The notes under the pieces: generated by a model
What the model saw: only the letters and a program-made list of their open reading frames with translations
What the model was told of the DNA's origin: nothing
Databases searched by the model: none
Program-made: the position numbers and the translations under genes
NCBI RefSeq assembly: GCF_014154935.1
Contig: NZ_JACEHH010000005.1
Location: 230,781-294,780 of the forward strand
DNA length: 64,000 nucleotides
Source: Stieleria mannarensis
Lineage (GTDB): Bacteria > Planctomycetota > Planctomycetia > Pirellulales > Pirellulaceae
Direction of reading: 5' to 3'
Part shown: positions 8,256 to 16,267 of the stretch, one piece after another
Layout of the letters: each line of letters begins with the position of its first letter
How positions within the stretch are numbered: position 1 is the stretch's first letter

Positions 8256-9587
8256 ATGCGAACTCTTTTTTTCATTGCGTTGAGCGTCACCCTTGTCCGC
8301 ATGGCGCCTGCACAGGAAGCGCCTGCACAGGAAGCGCCTGCACAGGAAGCGCCTGCACAGGAAGCGCCTGCACAGGAAGCGCCTGCACAGGAAGCGTCTG
8401 CACAGCAGGAATCCGCACAGCAGGTCGTCGATCGAACGACGTTGACCGGCAAAGTCATGTGTGGCTACCAGGGCTGGTTCAACTGTGAGGCCGACGGCGC
8501 GAATCTGGGCTGGACCCACTGGGCGAAACGACGCGACCGCCCGTTCGAACCGGGAAACGTGACCGTCGACCTGTGGCCCGATCTGACCGAGTCCGCGGAA
8601 CATGAACGTTTCGCCACCGGGTTCAAACATGCCGACGGTCGGACGGCCGAGGTGTTCAGCAGCACCAACCGCGACACGGTGGTGCGGCACTTCCGATGGA
8701 TGCAGCAGTACGGAATCGACGGCGTTTTCGTGCAGCGATTCGCCAACGGCTTGTCCAACCCCGTCTCGCTGCGGCACAAAAACAATGTGTTGTCCCACGC
8801 CCGCGAGGGAGCGAACCTCGCCGGCCGAGCCTTCGCGGTGATGTATGACTTGTCCGGTCTCCGCGCGGGACAGGTTTCACGCGTCCGCGATGACTGGGTC
8901 CGGATGCAAACGGAAATGGAAATCACCAGAGACCCGGCGTATCTGCATCATGAAGACCGCCCGGTCGTCGCGATTTGGGGGATCGGTTTCAGCGACGATC
9001 GCAAGTATTCGTTGACCGAATGCCTGGAGCTTGTGCAATGGCTGAAATCCGAAGGCTGCACCGTGATGCTCGGCGTCCCATCGTACTGGCGTGACGGCAC
9101 ACGCGATGCCGTCGACGATCCGCTGCTGCACCGGATCCTGGAGACGGCGGACATCCTCAGCCCCTGGAGCGTCGGCCGCTACCGCACACCGGCCCAGGCG
9201 ACGCGCCACGCCGCAGACGTTTGGGACCGCGACCGGCAGTGGTGCGATGAGAGGCGAATCGATTTCCTGCCGGTTGTCTTTCCGGGATTCAGCTGGCACA
9301 ACCTGACCGGCGATCCACTGGATTCCATTCCACGATTGAAAGGTCAGTTCTTGTGGTCACAATTCGTCGCGGCCAAACGTGCCGGATGCCAAATGGTCTA
9401 CGTCGCCATGTTTGACGAGGTCGACGAAGGCACGGCAATCTTCAAGTGCACCAACGACCCACCGGTCGGAGAGGACGTCCGCTTCTTAACCTATGAAGGC
9501 CTGCCGAGCGACTACTATCTGAAGCTGGTCGGGCAAGGCGGAAAGCTGCTGCGCGACGAGATCCCGCTGAGCGAAAAATTCCGCTAG
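8256..9587 (+). CDS. Secreted GH71/GH99-like glycoside hydrolase
   Basis: A 443-residue protein. MRTLFFIALSVTLVRMAPAQ is a signal peptide. A repetitive linker of APAQE units follows (residues about 17-51). The catalytic-like domain starts at LTGKVMCGYQGWFNCEADG and contains HFRWMQQYGIDGVFVQRFAN, FAVMYDLSG, DRPVVAIWGIGFSD and VYVAMFDEVDEGTAIFK. These are hallmarks of the GH71/GH99-like clade common in planctomycetes and Bacteroidetes; GH99 are endo-alpha-mannanases and GH71 alpha-1,3-glucanases. Acidic residues in the DEVDEG segment are plausible catalytic-site residues. The substrate is unknown. It is transcribed away from the DUF1080 gene. Confidence 0.87.
   Translation: MRTLFFIALSVTLVRMAPAQEAPAQEAPAQEAPAQEAPAQEAPAQEASAQQESAQQVVDRTTLTGKVMCGYQGWFNCEADGANLGWTHWAKRRDRPFEPGNVTVDLWPDLTESAEHERFATGFKHADGRTAEVFSSTNRDTVVRHFRWMQQYGIDGVFVQRFANGLSNPVSLRHKNNVLSHAREGANLAGRAFAVMYDLSGLRAGQVSRVRDDWVRMQTEMEITRDPAYLHHEDRPVVAIWGIGFSDDRKYSLTECLELVQWLKSEGCTVMLGVPSYWRDGTRDAVDDPLLHRILETADILSPWSVGRYRTPAQATRHAADVWDRDRQWCDERRIDFLPVVFPGFSWHNLTGDPLDSIPRLKGQFLWSQFVAAKRAGCQMVYVAMFDEVDEGTAIFKCTNDPPVGEDVRFLTYEGLPSDYYLKLVGQGGKLLRDEIPLSEKFR
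8304..8408. repeat. 15-bp in-frame tandem repeat encoding APAQE
   Basis: Six perfect copies of GCGCCTGCACAGGAA and a seventh variant lie within the hydrolase gene, just after the signal peptide. They encode a negatively charged, Ala/Pro-rich spacer whose length can change in five-residue steps without a frameshift. Confidence 0.95.
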
Positions 9588-9701
9588 TGCCGCGGAAAAG
9601 GGTTCAGGCACGAATGGCGCCAAGCATGCGATGCACCCTTCGCGCCGGCAGTCCTGGACGACGCGAGGAGTCGTCTGCGTTCGCAATCCGAATGGAATCG
9701 C

Positions 9702-10229
9702 CTACTTGCCGCCTTTCTTGGAGACGTTGCGGACGGCAAAGGGGTTCTGTTGCGTGCGGCCGACTCGTTCTTCACCGTCCATCGTTTCTTTGCTGACGAC
9801 GACCGATGCGATCGGCAATCCGTACTTGTCCTCAAGGATGTATTGGATCGCAAATTCGTCTTGCTCCAGAATTTGAATGATCTGTTCGGGAACGTCGCAG
9901 TCATCCAGGTCAAGCTTTTCGATATTCTCGCGCATCGCCTGTTCGATTTTGACGTTGCCCACGCGTCGAAGTTTTGCGGTCAGTTCATCGCTGACGGTGT
10001 ACCAACCGTTGAGCGTTCCGCCGTAATCCATGGTGATCTTGGTCAGCGTGAAGTTCTCATCCAAGCGATGCGGAAGATCTTTCTCGCTGTCCTTGATCAT
10101 CCGTTTGATTTCGGCCTTGGTGATCTTGTCGTCTTTCTTGGCGGTCAATGAGTCCAGGTAGGTGCAACCGGAGCAGGAGAGCAGGACGAGGGCGAGAAAT
10201 GTGATCGTGAATCGAGGGTTGAATTGCAT
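9702..10229 (-). CDS. Hypothetical lipoprotein
   Basis: A 175-residue protein of unknown function. The N-terminus MQFNPRFTITFLALVLLSCSGC is a signal peptide with lipobox LSCSGC, so lipidation at Cys22 is likely. After the Cys comes a Lys/Asp/Glu-rich linker and one compact domain (FTLTKITMDYGGTLNGWYTV onward), perhaps a small alpha/beta domain. The C-terminus is basic (NVSKKGGK). It stands alone between the hydrolase and the pilin region; no operon partner is visible. Confidence 0.8.
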   Translation of the reverse strand: MQFNPRFTITFLALVLLSCSGCTYLDSLTAKKDDKITKAEIKRMIKDSEKDLPHRLDENFTLTKITMDYGGTLNGWYTVSDELTAKLRRVGNVKIEQAMRENIEKLDLDDCDVPEQIIQILEQDEFAIQYILEDKYGLPIASVVVSKETMDGEERVGRTQQNPFAVRNVSKKGGK

Positions 10230-10685
10230 CGTTAAACCTACCGGGTGAGATCATCTCTGTTGACGTCATGAATTGCATTTGCATCGTCTGAGACTACGGC
10301 GCATTTCAACTCAGAACCCGAATCCGCTGCCCCGGAGCCGGGAAACCGAACATCACAGAGGCGTTGCCTCGCGCCGACCGTCAGAACTGGGACAAACGCA
10401 CCCGACCGGGAACGAGACAAGTTTTCAAGACATCACTTTTTTGCTTCTGGAGCTTTCTGACATACGGTCCAGGTAGAGAACGTGTCCGTGACGACGCGTT
10501 TCCGAAAACTCGATCGATCGTTGTCAAAGCGGTGGTTGATCGGACCTTTTCGGACGGCGGTTGGCTCCACTTTTTTGGTGCCGACGTTGCTTCTTTTCCG
10601 GGTTCCTTTTCACGTTGGAATGGCCCACTTAAGTCAACAGCGGATGTCTTCGATTTCGAAGGCTCCTCACATATGAGATTGAAAA
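10230..10685. promoter_or_regulatory. Long leader upstream of the first flp gene
   Basis: This 456-bp gap holds no convincing gene. Its last 100 bp (10584-10640: CTTCTTTTCCGGG, then CACGTTG and TAAGTCAACAG) recurs with changes at 11727-11781 in front of the second flp gene, so it is probably a shared promoter or leader. The actual promoter boxes cannot be assigned. Confidence 0.5.
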
Positions 10686-10865
10686 ATGAAAAAGTTCGCT
10701 AACAGCATCGTTGAGTTCTTGAAGGAAGAAGATGGCCCGACCGCAGTCGAGTACGCTGTGATGTTGGCCTTGATCGTCGTCGTTTGCTTGGCCGCCGTCG
10801 GCACGATCGGTACCGAATCGAACAAGAAGTTCGAAGAAGTGGGAGCCGCGATCGCCGCTAACTAA
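10686..10865 (+). CDS. flp: Flp/TadF-type type IVb pilin, copy 1
   Basis: A 59-residue pilin. After the short basic, acidic leader MKKFANSIVEFLKEEDG the class-III processing site reads G-PTAVEY, with the invariant Glu and Tyr at +5 and +6 of the mature protein. A hydrophobic helix AVMLALIVVVCLAAVGTIG follows. Prepilin peptidase cleaves after Gly17, and the mature subunit is polymerised into Flp pili for surface attachment. The translation is identical to copy 2 at 11830 although the DNA differs at third positions. A strong terminator follows directly, so this pilin is transcribed on its own. Confidence 0.95.
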   Translation: MKKFANSIVEFLKEEDGPTAVEYAVMLALIVVVCLAAVGTIGTESNKKFEEVGAAIAAN

Positions 10866-10915
10866 GCGGACGATATTTGCCCGAAGCGATCTCGCTTTTG
10901 TGGCACAGCCCGAAC

Positions 10916-10955
10916 ACGTCCCGGCGTCGATTCCTCGGCGCCGGGACGTTTTTTT
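10916..10955 (+). terminator. Rho-independent terminator of flp copy 1
   Basis: Perfect 11-bp arms ACGTCCCGGCG and CGCCGGGACGT around a 12-nt loop are followed by a run of seven T residues. Confidence 0.93.
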
Positions 10956-11080
10956 GCGCTCGCCCCGACAGGCATCCGGTGAAGGATTACCACTCCTTGG
11001 AAGAGGCCGCGGGGATTCTAAGCCTTTGATTCTAAGGGGTTTTTGCAAAGATCTAGGGCCGCCCTGAACCACAGGGAGGT

Positions 11081-11268
11081 CGATTGCCCACGGATCCCAG
11101 GCCGCATCACATCCGTGGGTTCGCGCTGCTCTCGGTGGGCTCATTCGGTTCCTCCAGACCTCCTGCCCGAACGCACCACCTCAATGGAAACGTCCTGCCA
11201 AGGGGAGCGGAACGCGCAAACGCTTTGCATCTCCGAAGTAAAAGCCGCACAACCTTGGAAGGGAGGGT
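11081..11268. repeat. Dispersed hairpin element, copy A
   Basis: About 190 bp between the two flp genes. It starts with the hairpin CCCACGGAT / ATCCGTGGG (11087-11119, loop CCCAGGCCGCATCAC) and continues through GCTCATTCGGTTCCTCCAG and CCTCCTGCCCGAACGCAC. The same element lies inverted at 45836-46041, where the hairpin loop has the opposite orientation relative to the flanks. The rest of 10956-11829 shows no gene. Confidence 0.88.
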
Positions 11269-11726
11269 GTCTTCACGTGTGTGGTGGCTTCTCGTCTTAA
11301 CGAAGCGTTCACGGGGTCGAGCGCAGCGAGAACAGGGTTACCGGCTTGCAGTTCGGCCCCAGTCCATCCCGCCGCAGGGGGCCATGCTCGGTGCAGCTGT
11401 TACATCCCGACCAACATCACCCGCAACCGCCCCAGAACGCTTTGTCTAACTGGAGTTTTTTGACTCACCCGATTCCTGGCATAGGTTTCCGTTGAGAGCA
11501 GGTCACGATGATCTGCTGCCGAGGATTCGACCACGCGACGGTCGCCAGAATCCCCGGACGGCCTGGCTCCCCAGAGAAAGGCAAACCGCACCGTAAGGGC
11601 GGGGCGCAAAGCTACGGGTCCGTGGGCAAAGCGACTTGCTTTGTTTCAAGGATAGCCGAGCTGCCAAGGGAACGGTCGAGACCGTGACTGAGTCACGGTC
11701 CCGATTGCCGAGGCAAGTCTTTTGGA

Positions 11727-11781
11727 GACGTGGCTGCTTCTTTTCCGGGATCCTATTCACGTTGAATCGGACCAGTAAGTC
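11727..11781 (+). promoter_or_regulatory. Duplicated leader of flp copy 2
   Basis: Shares GCTTCTTTTCCGGG, TTCACGTTG and AGTAAGTC with 10584-10640 upstream of flp copy 1, at a similar distance from the ATG. Conservation outside the coding region suggests that promoter and gene were duplicated together. Confidence 0.55.
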
Positions 11782-11829
11782 ATCGTCGGAAGTCAACACA
11801 ACAGGGCTTCCAACCGAGGAGTTTGGATA

Positions 11830-12009
11830 ATGAAAAAGTTCGCTAATAGCATCGTTGAGTTCTTGAAGGAAGAAGATGGCCCGACCGCAGTTGAATACGC
11901 TGTGATGTTGGCCTTGATCGTCGTCGTCTGCCTGGCTGCCGTCGGCACGATCGGTACCGAGTCGAACAAGAAGTTCGAAGAAGTTGGTGCCGCCATCGCT
12001 GCTAACTGA
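11830..12009 (+). CDS. flp: Flp/TadF-type type IVb pilin, copy 2
   Basis: A 59-residue pilin with exactly the same amino-acid sequence as copy 1 at 10686: leader of 17 residues, G-PTAVEY cleavage site, hydrophobic helix, acidic/basic tail EVGAAIAAN. The nucleotide copies differ at synonymous sites (for example AACAGC versus AATAGC and TAA versus TGA stops), so the protein has been held constant while DNA drifted. A long hairpin with a T-run follows at 12061, separating it from the prepilin peptidase gene. The upstream sequence GAGGAGTTTGGATA offers a plausible ribosome-binding site. Confidence 0.95.
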   Translation: MKKFANSIVEFLKEEDGPTAVEYAVMLALIVVVCLAAVGTIGTESNKKFEEVGAAIAAN

Positions 12010-12060
12010 TTCGGTTCATCGGCGAACGGCTTCCTTTGAAGCGTCGCCGATGACCACCCG

Positions 12061-12130
12061 AGAGACTCTCGACGCATGGCCGGTGCCGGGCTTCGTCGCA
12101 TTGGCGCCGGTCACGTCGAGTCTCTTTTTT
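12061..12130 (+). terminator. Terminator after flp copy 2
   Basis: Outer arms AGAGACTC(TC)GAC and GTCGAGTCTCT enclose a second GC-rich hairpin and are followed by a run of T residues at 12124-12130. Confidence 0.85.
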
Positions 12131-12213
12131 GTGTACCTGTCCGGTTTGTGTACCTGTCCCGGTTTGTGTACCTGTCCCGGTTTGTGTACCTGTCCCGGTT
12201 TGTGTACCTGTCC
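12131..12213. repeat. 18-bp tandem repeat (GTGTACCTGTCCCGGTTT)
   Basis: Four full units and a partial fifth; the first unit lacks one C. It begins immediately after the T-run of the flp copy 2 terminator. There are no spacers, so it is not a CRISPR array. 12214-12504 holds no further convincing gene. Confidence 0.95.
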
Positions 12214-12504
12214 TGGGCGACCAGGGAACCCATCATGAACTATCCACTCCTTCCCGCTGATGCAGCCGAACACGTGTGGCAGCTTTCCTGCTGTTTCATC
12301 ACGCTGCTGTTTGCCATGTTCAGTTGGATGTTGGGGCCGCGCTGAGAATTCCTCACGCGATCCACCCGCCGCCTGCCGCCGGTCGGCACGCTCAAACCTC
12401 CTGCCTCGCTTTGAGGGCGCGCCGGCTTCGGTCACGAATCCGCCGCTCCCCAAACTTCGACCACCAAAACACCTTTCTAAAGTATCGTCACGGGGAACTA
12501 CACC

Positions 12505-13062
12505 ATGGAAGCCATCATCCAGGGTCTGACAGAAAACTGGGCCGTCTGGTTTGTCACGGTCGTCTTGATCGTCGCCGCAGTCATCGATGGAGCCATCCTG
12601 AAGGTTCCCAACTGGCTGACCTTTCCCTTCATCGCCTGCGGTTGGATTCACTGCACCGTCCAAGGCGGCATCACCGGTCTGGGCTTGAGTCTGCTGGGCA
12701 CGTTCGTCGGAATGATGCTATTGCTGGTGCTGCGAAATGTCGGCGGCATGGGCGGCGGTGATGTGAAACTGCTCGCCGGTGTCGGCGCCTGGTTGGGCAC
12801 CGTGGTGACCCTGTACGCCTTCGCCGCCACCGCGATCGTCGGCGGGATCATGGCCCTGTTCATGATCTGGAAGAGCGGCAACTGGACCAAACACTACGCG
12901 ATGGCGCTGCAAATTCTTGGAGAATGGAAGACGGTCAAGAAGCCGTCGGAGCTTTCCAAGATCGCTCGCGAGCGAAAACCGACCATGTATCTGTTGCCAT
13001 ACGGAATACCGATGGCGATTGGCTCAATTATCTATTTTGCCTACGCCGGAATGCTTATCTGA
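12505..13062 (+). CDS. cpaA: Prepilin peptidase, A24 family (CpaA/TadV type)
   Basis: A 185-residue polytopic inner-membrane aspartic protease that would cleave the Flp leader. The two catalytic aspartates are visible: Asp28 in AAVIDGAILKVPNW and Asp86 in the GxGD-type motif GGMGGGDVKLL. It lacks the N-terminal methyltransferase domain of PilD, as expected for the short CpaA/TadV form. About five hydrophobic segments are present. It follows the pilin genes and precedes cpaB, so its substrate is almost certainly the two identical Flp pilins. Confidence 0.92.
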   Translation: MEAIIQGLTENWAVWFVTVVLIVAAVIDGAILKVPNWLTFPFIACGWIHCTVQGGITGLGLSLLGTFVGMMLLLVLRNVGGMGGGDVKLLAGVGAWLGTVVTLYAFAATAIVGGIMALFMIWKSGNWTKHYAMALQILGEWKTVKKPSELSKIARERKPTMYLLPYGIPMAIGSIIYFAYAGMLI

Positions 13063-13340
13063 ACGCAAGCTCAGATGTCTGTTTTTGGACACCGGAACCA
13101 CCACCCGCATTAGGCAGTTCCGGTCCATCGCGGCGGGCTATTCCTGGGAATTTATCCCGATTAGCCCGCCCTTGGCACTTAGGAAAAGCAAGCCTATTAC
13201 ACCAGCCATTCACCCGCCAATCGCACGGTTGCAGGCAGGTGCTGGTTGCAACCGAGTGAAGAGTGTGGGTCGACAGCCTCCTCCCAGCTCAGTCCTCCAC
13301 ACCCGACACGTCACACACTGGTCTCGGACCAGCAAACGCT

Positions 13341-14363
13341 ATGCGAAACAAATCACTTTTCTTGCTACTGGCCGGTATCTGCGGCACCGTCGCGGCCGTG
13401 GGTGTCGGACAGTGGATGCAGGCACAAAATGGCACTGCCACGGTGGACATGACCGAGATCTTGGTCACCACCGTCTCGATCAATCCCGAAGAACAGATCA
13501 CGGCCGAGAAACTGCGGCTGGAACAGTGGCCGACCGACCGGATCCCACAGGGAGCGTCGGCGGATCTGGGCCAGTTCGAGGGTCGCTTTGCCAAGGTTCC
13601 GCTGTACGCCGGGGAACCGATGCTGGACCTGAAATTGATGAATGAAGTCGAAGACAAGGTGGTACCGCGAGGGTACACCGTCGTCTCGTTACCGGCCGGC
13701 CGCGACGGAACGGTCAACTTGGTCAGCCCCGGCGACCGAGTAGACATTCGTGGCTTCTTCACCAAGGGCGAGATGTTCGCTCGTGACATGGCATTGGACG
13801 TCTTGACCGGAATCAAGGTCTATGGCATCGACGGGATCACCAAGTTTGATCCCGACCAACCGCGCACACGATCGGCCCGCGACATCCAATTGCTGATCCG
13901 CAAGGCGGACGTCGAGGCGTTTGATTTCGCCAAGAAACTCGGTGAGATTTCGTTGTCGCTGGGAAGTCCGACGGCCGATGACGAAACCATTCCCGAAGGA
14001 GAGCCCAGCGAAGCGGCCCGCAACTTCCTGCGAGACCTGCAGGAGCGTCGCGACGAACAAGAGCGGCTGCGAAAGCTTGCCGAAGCGGAAAAGCCCGCCG
14101 AGGAGGAGCAGACCGAAGCCGGACCGAAGAAAGCCACGTTCCGCACCACAAAAATCATCAACGGACGAATGATTGTTTACGAATGGGTCGAAGGGGAACC
14201 GCTTCCGCGTGTCGTCGGCGACACCGGATCGCTTGACCCGGCCAGCAGCGACGATTCGGTTGAAACCACCGTCGAGCCAAACAATCCGACTTCCGATGAC
14301 TATCTCCGAGGAGCCGACAGCCCCTTCTTTCAGCCCGACGGCGGAGAAGGATCTGAAGAGTGA
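13341..14363 (+). CDS. cpaB: Flp pilus assembly protein CpaB/RcpC
   Basis: A 340-residue protein. The start MRNKSLFLLLAGICGTVAAVGVG gives a membrane anchor and is preferred to an in-frame upstream codon at 13263. A SAF domain follows (VDMTEILVTTVSINPEEQIT, LRLEQWP, APLYAGEPMLDLKL-like block). The RcpC region is RGYTVVSLPAGRDGTVNLVS, then GDRVDIRGFF. The C-terminal third is a Glu/Lys-rich coiled-coil-like and Ser/Asp-rich extension not typical of shorter CpaB. CpaB works in the periplasm with the secretin encoded next. The preceding gap 13063-13340 holds a hairpin GCGGGCTA/TAGCCCGC near 13135-13172. Confidence 0.9.
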   Translation: MRNKSLFLLLAGICGTVAAVGVGQWMQAQNGTATVDMTEILVTTVSINPEEQITAEKLRLEQWPTDRIPQGASADLGQFEGRFAKVPLYAGEPMLDLKLMNEVEDKVVPRGYTVVSLPAGRDGTVNLVSPGDRVDIRGFFTKGEMFARDMALDVLTGIKVYGIDGITKFDPDQPRTRSARDIQLLIRKADVEAFDFAKKLGEISLSLGSPTADDETIPEGEPSEAARNFLRDLQERRDEQERLRKLAEAEKPAEEEQTEAGPKKATFRTTKIINGRMIVYEWVEGEPLPRVVGDTGSLDPASSDDSVETTVEPNNPTSDDYLRGADSPFFQPDGGEGSEE

Positions 14364-14464
14364 TCCCTCGATAGAGAGACCCGAGCAAATCAAGAACTCG
14401 CCGCCTAGCGGCGAGCGTGACCCGTCCCTTTTTTTACCCGACGTTACTCGCAACGAACTGATGG

Positions 14465-16120
14465 ATGCCGATGACGCATAGTCATCGACACCGTGTTTCG
14501 GAGGATCCGAGACGATGGTTCGGCAAGGATGCACCTGCGATGCAAATGTTCCGAAATGCGGTTCGCCCATCCGCGCTCAAATTGATCGCCCTTCTCTCGG
14601 TGGCGTGTCTTGCGACTCACGCCGGCGCACAAGGGGTCGACGACACTCAGCTGACGTCTGCCGCGACGGCCGGCGCCGCCAACCACACGATCACCCGTTC
14701 GGTTGAACGGATGCAAATGCTGGTCAAATCCAGCAGCATCTTGACGCTGGAGGCGAAGATCCCGCGGTTCCAAGTGCACAACGAAGAAGTGCTGGGGGCC
14801 ACGCCGATCTCGCAAAACCAATTGCAGGTGTTTGCCAAGACTCCCGGCACCACACAGATCAACCTGTGGGACACCGAGGACAAGCAGTACACCGTCGACA
14901 TCACGGTGATCGCCGACGCCCGCGAGATCGAAGGCATTCTGTCCTCGCAGCTGCCGCTGGCGACACTCAAGGTGATGCCGGTCAACGCCTCGGCGATCGT
15001 CTCGGGTTACGTCACCAGCGTGGACGATGTCGATCGTGCGATCGCGATCGTCGAGCAATACTACCCGACGGTGGTCAACAACATTCGCGTCGTCGGTGTC
15101 CAACAAGTCTTGCTGCATACCCGCATCATGGAAGTTTCGCGAACCAAGCTCCGCGAACTGGGCGTCGACTGGGACTGGGTGGGTGACACTCGGGCCTTCA
15201 CCAGTTATCCATCCGGCGTCGTCGGCAACAGTCCGACGAACATCTTTCAGGGTGAAGAGTTCACCGCGTTCATCTCCGCACTCCGTCAACAAGACCTGGT
15301 GAAGTACCTGGCCGAGCCGACCGTGATCGCCACGCACGGGCGACCGGCACGATTCACCGTCGGTGGTCGCATCCCCTACATCCTGCCTTCGGGCAACGGG
15401 GGACAGGTGACGGTTTCTTATGAAGATTACGGAACCTCGGTCGACTTCCTGCCCTTCGTCGTCGGCCCCGGACGGATCCGATTGGAAGTGCGTCCGGAAG
15501 TTTCCGAACCCGACGAGTCGCGTTCGCTGGTCGTCGCCGGTGCCAATGTGACCGCGTTCAGCCAACGCTACGTGGAAACCGCGGTGGAACTCCAAGCCGG
15601 CCAGACCTTTGCGATCGCCGGTTTGCTGCAAAGCCGTACCGAGGCGACGACTCGCGGCACGCCGGTGCTGAGCGAACTGCCGGTCATCGGCACGTTCTTC
15701 CGCCGTGTCCGCGAACAACGCAACGACATCGAACTGCTGATCACCGTCACGCCCGAATTGGTCGACGCGATGGAACCGCACCAAGTGCCTCGCGGCGGTC
15801 CAGGTCTGAACAGCACCTCGCCGATCGACCACGACCTGTACATGAACGGTCACATCGAAGTGCCGAACCTGTTGGGCGGCGACGGCTGTTCGATGAACAG
15901 CGGGCCGGCGGCTTCCGGAAACGCGTCGATGATCCACAGCAACGTGATGCAAAACGGAGCGATGATGGCCCACGGCAGCCTGCTGTCCCCGGGCATGGGA
16001 TTGCCACCCGGTGCGACCCTGGACAAGGGTTCCGCCCTGCCGCCGGGAGCGATCCTCCCCGGCAGCGAGCCGACCGTCGTCGGCGAAGGCGTCGTCATCA
16101 GCTCGCCCGAGGACAACTAA
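14465..16120 (+). CDS. cpaC: Flp pilus outer-membrane secretin CpaC/RcpA
   Basis: Up to 551 residues. The signal peptide MQMFRNAVRPSALKLIALLS starts at an internal ATG at 14540, which may be the true start; 14465 is the longest option. Domains in order: pilus-assembly N-domain (VHNEEVLGATPISQNQLQVF, then TPGTTQINLWDTEDKQYTV); a BON-like segment (VSGYVTSVDDVDRAIAIVEQ); and the secretin core (QVLLHTRIMEVSRTKLRELG, FTVGGRIPYILPSG, VDFLPFV, GQTFAIAGLLQSR and the terminal LPVIGTFFRRVREQRNDIEL). A Gly/Met/Pro-rich tail of about 80 residues follows. It forms the outer-membrane pore for the pilus. Confidence 0.93.
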   Translation: MPMTHSHRHRVSEDPRRWFGKDAPAMQMFRNAVRPSALKLIALLSVACLATHAGAQGVDDTQLTSAATAGAANHTITRSVERMQMLVKSSSILTLEAKIPRFQVHNEEVLGATPISQNQLQVFAKTPGTTQINLWDTEDKQYTVDITVIADAREIEGILSSQLPLATLKVMPVNASAIVSGYVTSVDDVDRAIAIVEQYYPTVVNNIRVVGVQQVLLHTRIMEVSRTKLRELGVDWDWVGDTRAFTSYPSGVVGNSPTNIFQGEEFTAFISALRQQDLVKYLAEPTVIATHGRPARFTVGGRIPYILPSGNGGQVTVSYEDYGTSVDFLPFVVGPGRIRLEVRPEVSEPDESRSLVVAGANVTAFSQRYVETAVELQAGQTFAIAGLLQSRTEATTRGTPVLSELPVIGTFFRRVREQRNDIELLITVTPELVDAMEPHQVPRGGPGLNSTSPIDHDLYMNGHIEVPNLLGGDGCSMNSGPAASGNASMIHSNVMQNGAMMAHGSLLSPGMGLPPGATLDKGSALPPGAILPGSEPTVVGEGVVISSPEDN

Positions 16121-16267
16121 GTCTGACGGCGTAGGTCCTGGCGGCCTATGGCCTGGGGGCAATCGGTTGTCGGTCACCCCGCCGACGACAGCGCGGATCG
16201 GCGGCCACGTGGCCGCCGGATTGGGGGAGAAGAATGAAGTTGAAATGAGCGACCGGATAGATCTGCA

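Noticed and set aside
10364..10702. A 112-codon frame upstream of flp copy 1
   Set aside because: It runs into the flp gene in another frame, has biased composition and no conserved features; it lies in the leader that is partly duplicated.
12131..12213. Possible CRISPR array
   Set aside because: Direct repeats without spacers; no cas genes in the window. The same holds for the 7-bp repeat at 7251.
13135..13172. Terminator or riboswitch hairpin between cpaA and cpaB
   Set aside because: A stem GCGGGCTA/TAGCCCGC exists but no T-run follows and no riboswitch core is seen, so I only mention it.
14444..16177. A 577-codon open frame antisense to the secretin gene
   Set aside because: Composition is a His/Arg/Gly/Asp-rich artefact of the GC-rich coding strand; the secretin on the plus strand is unambiguous.
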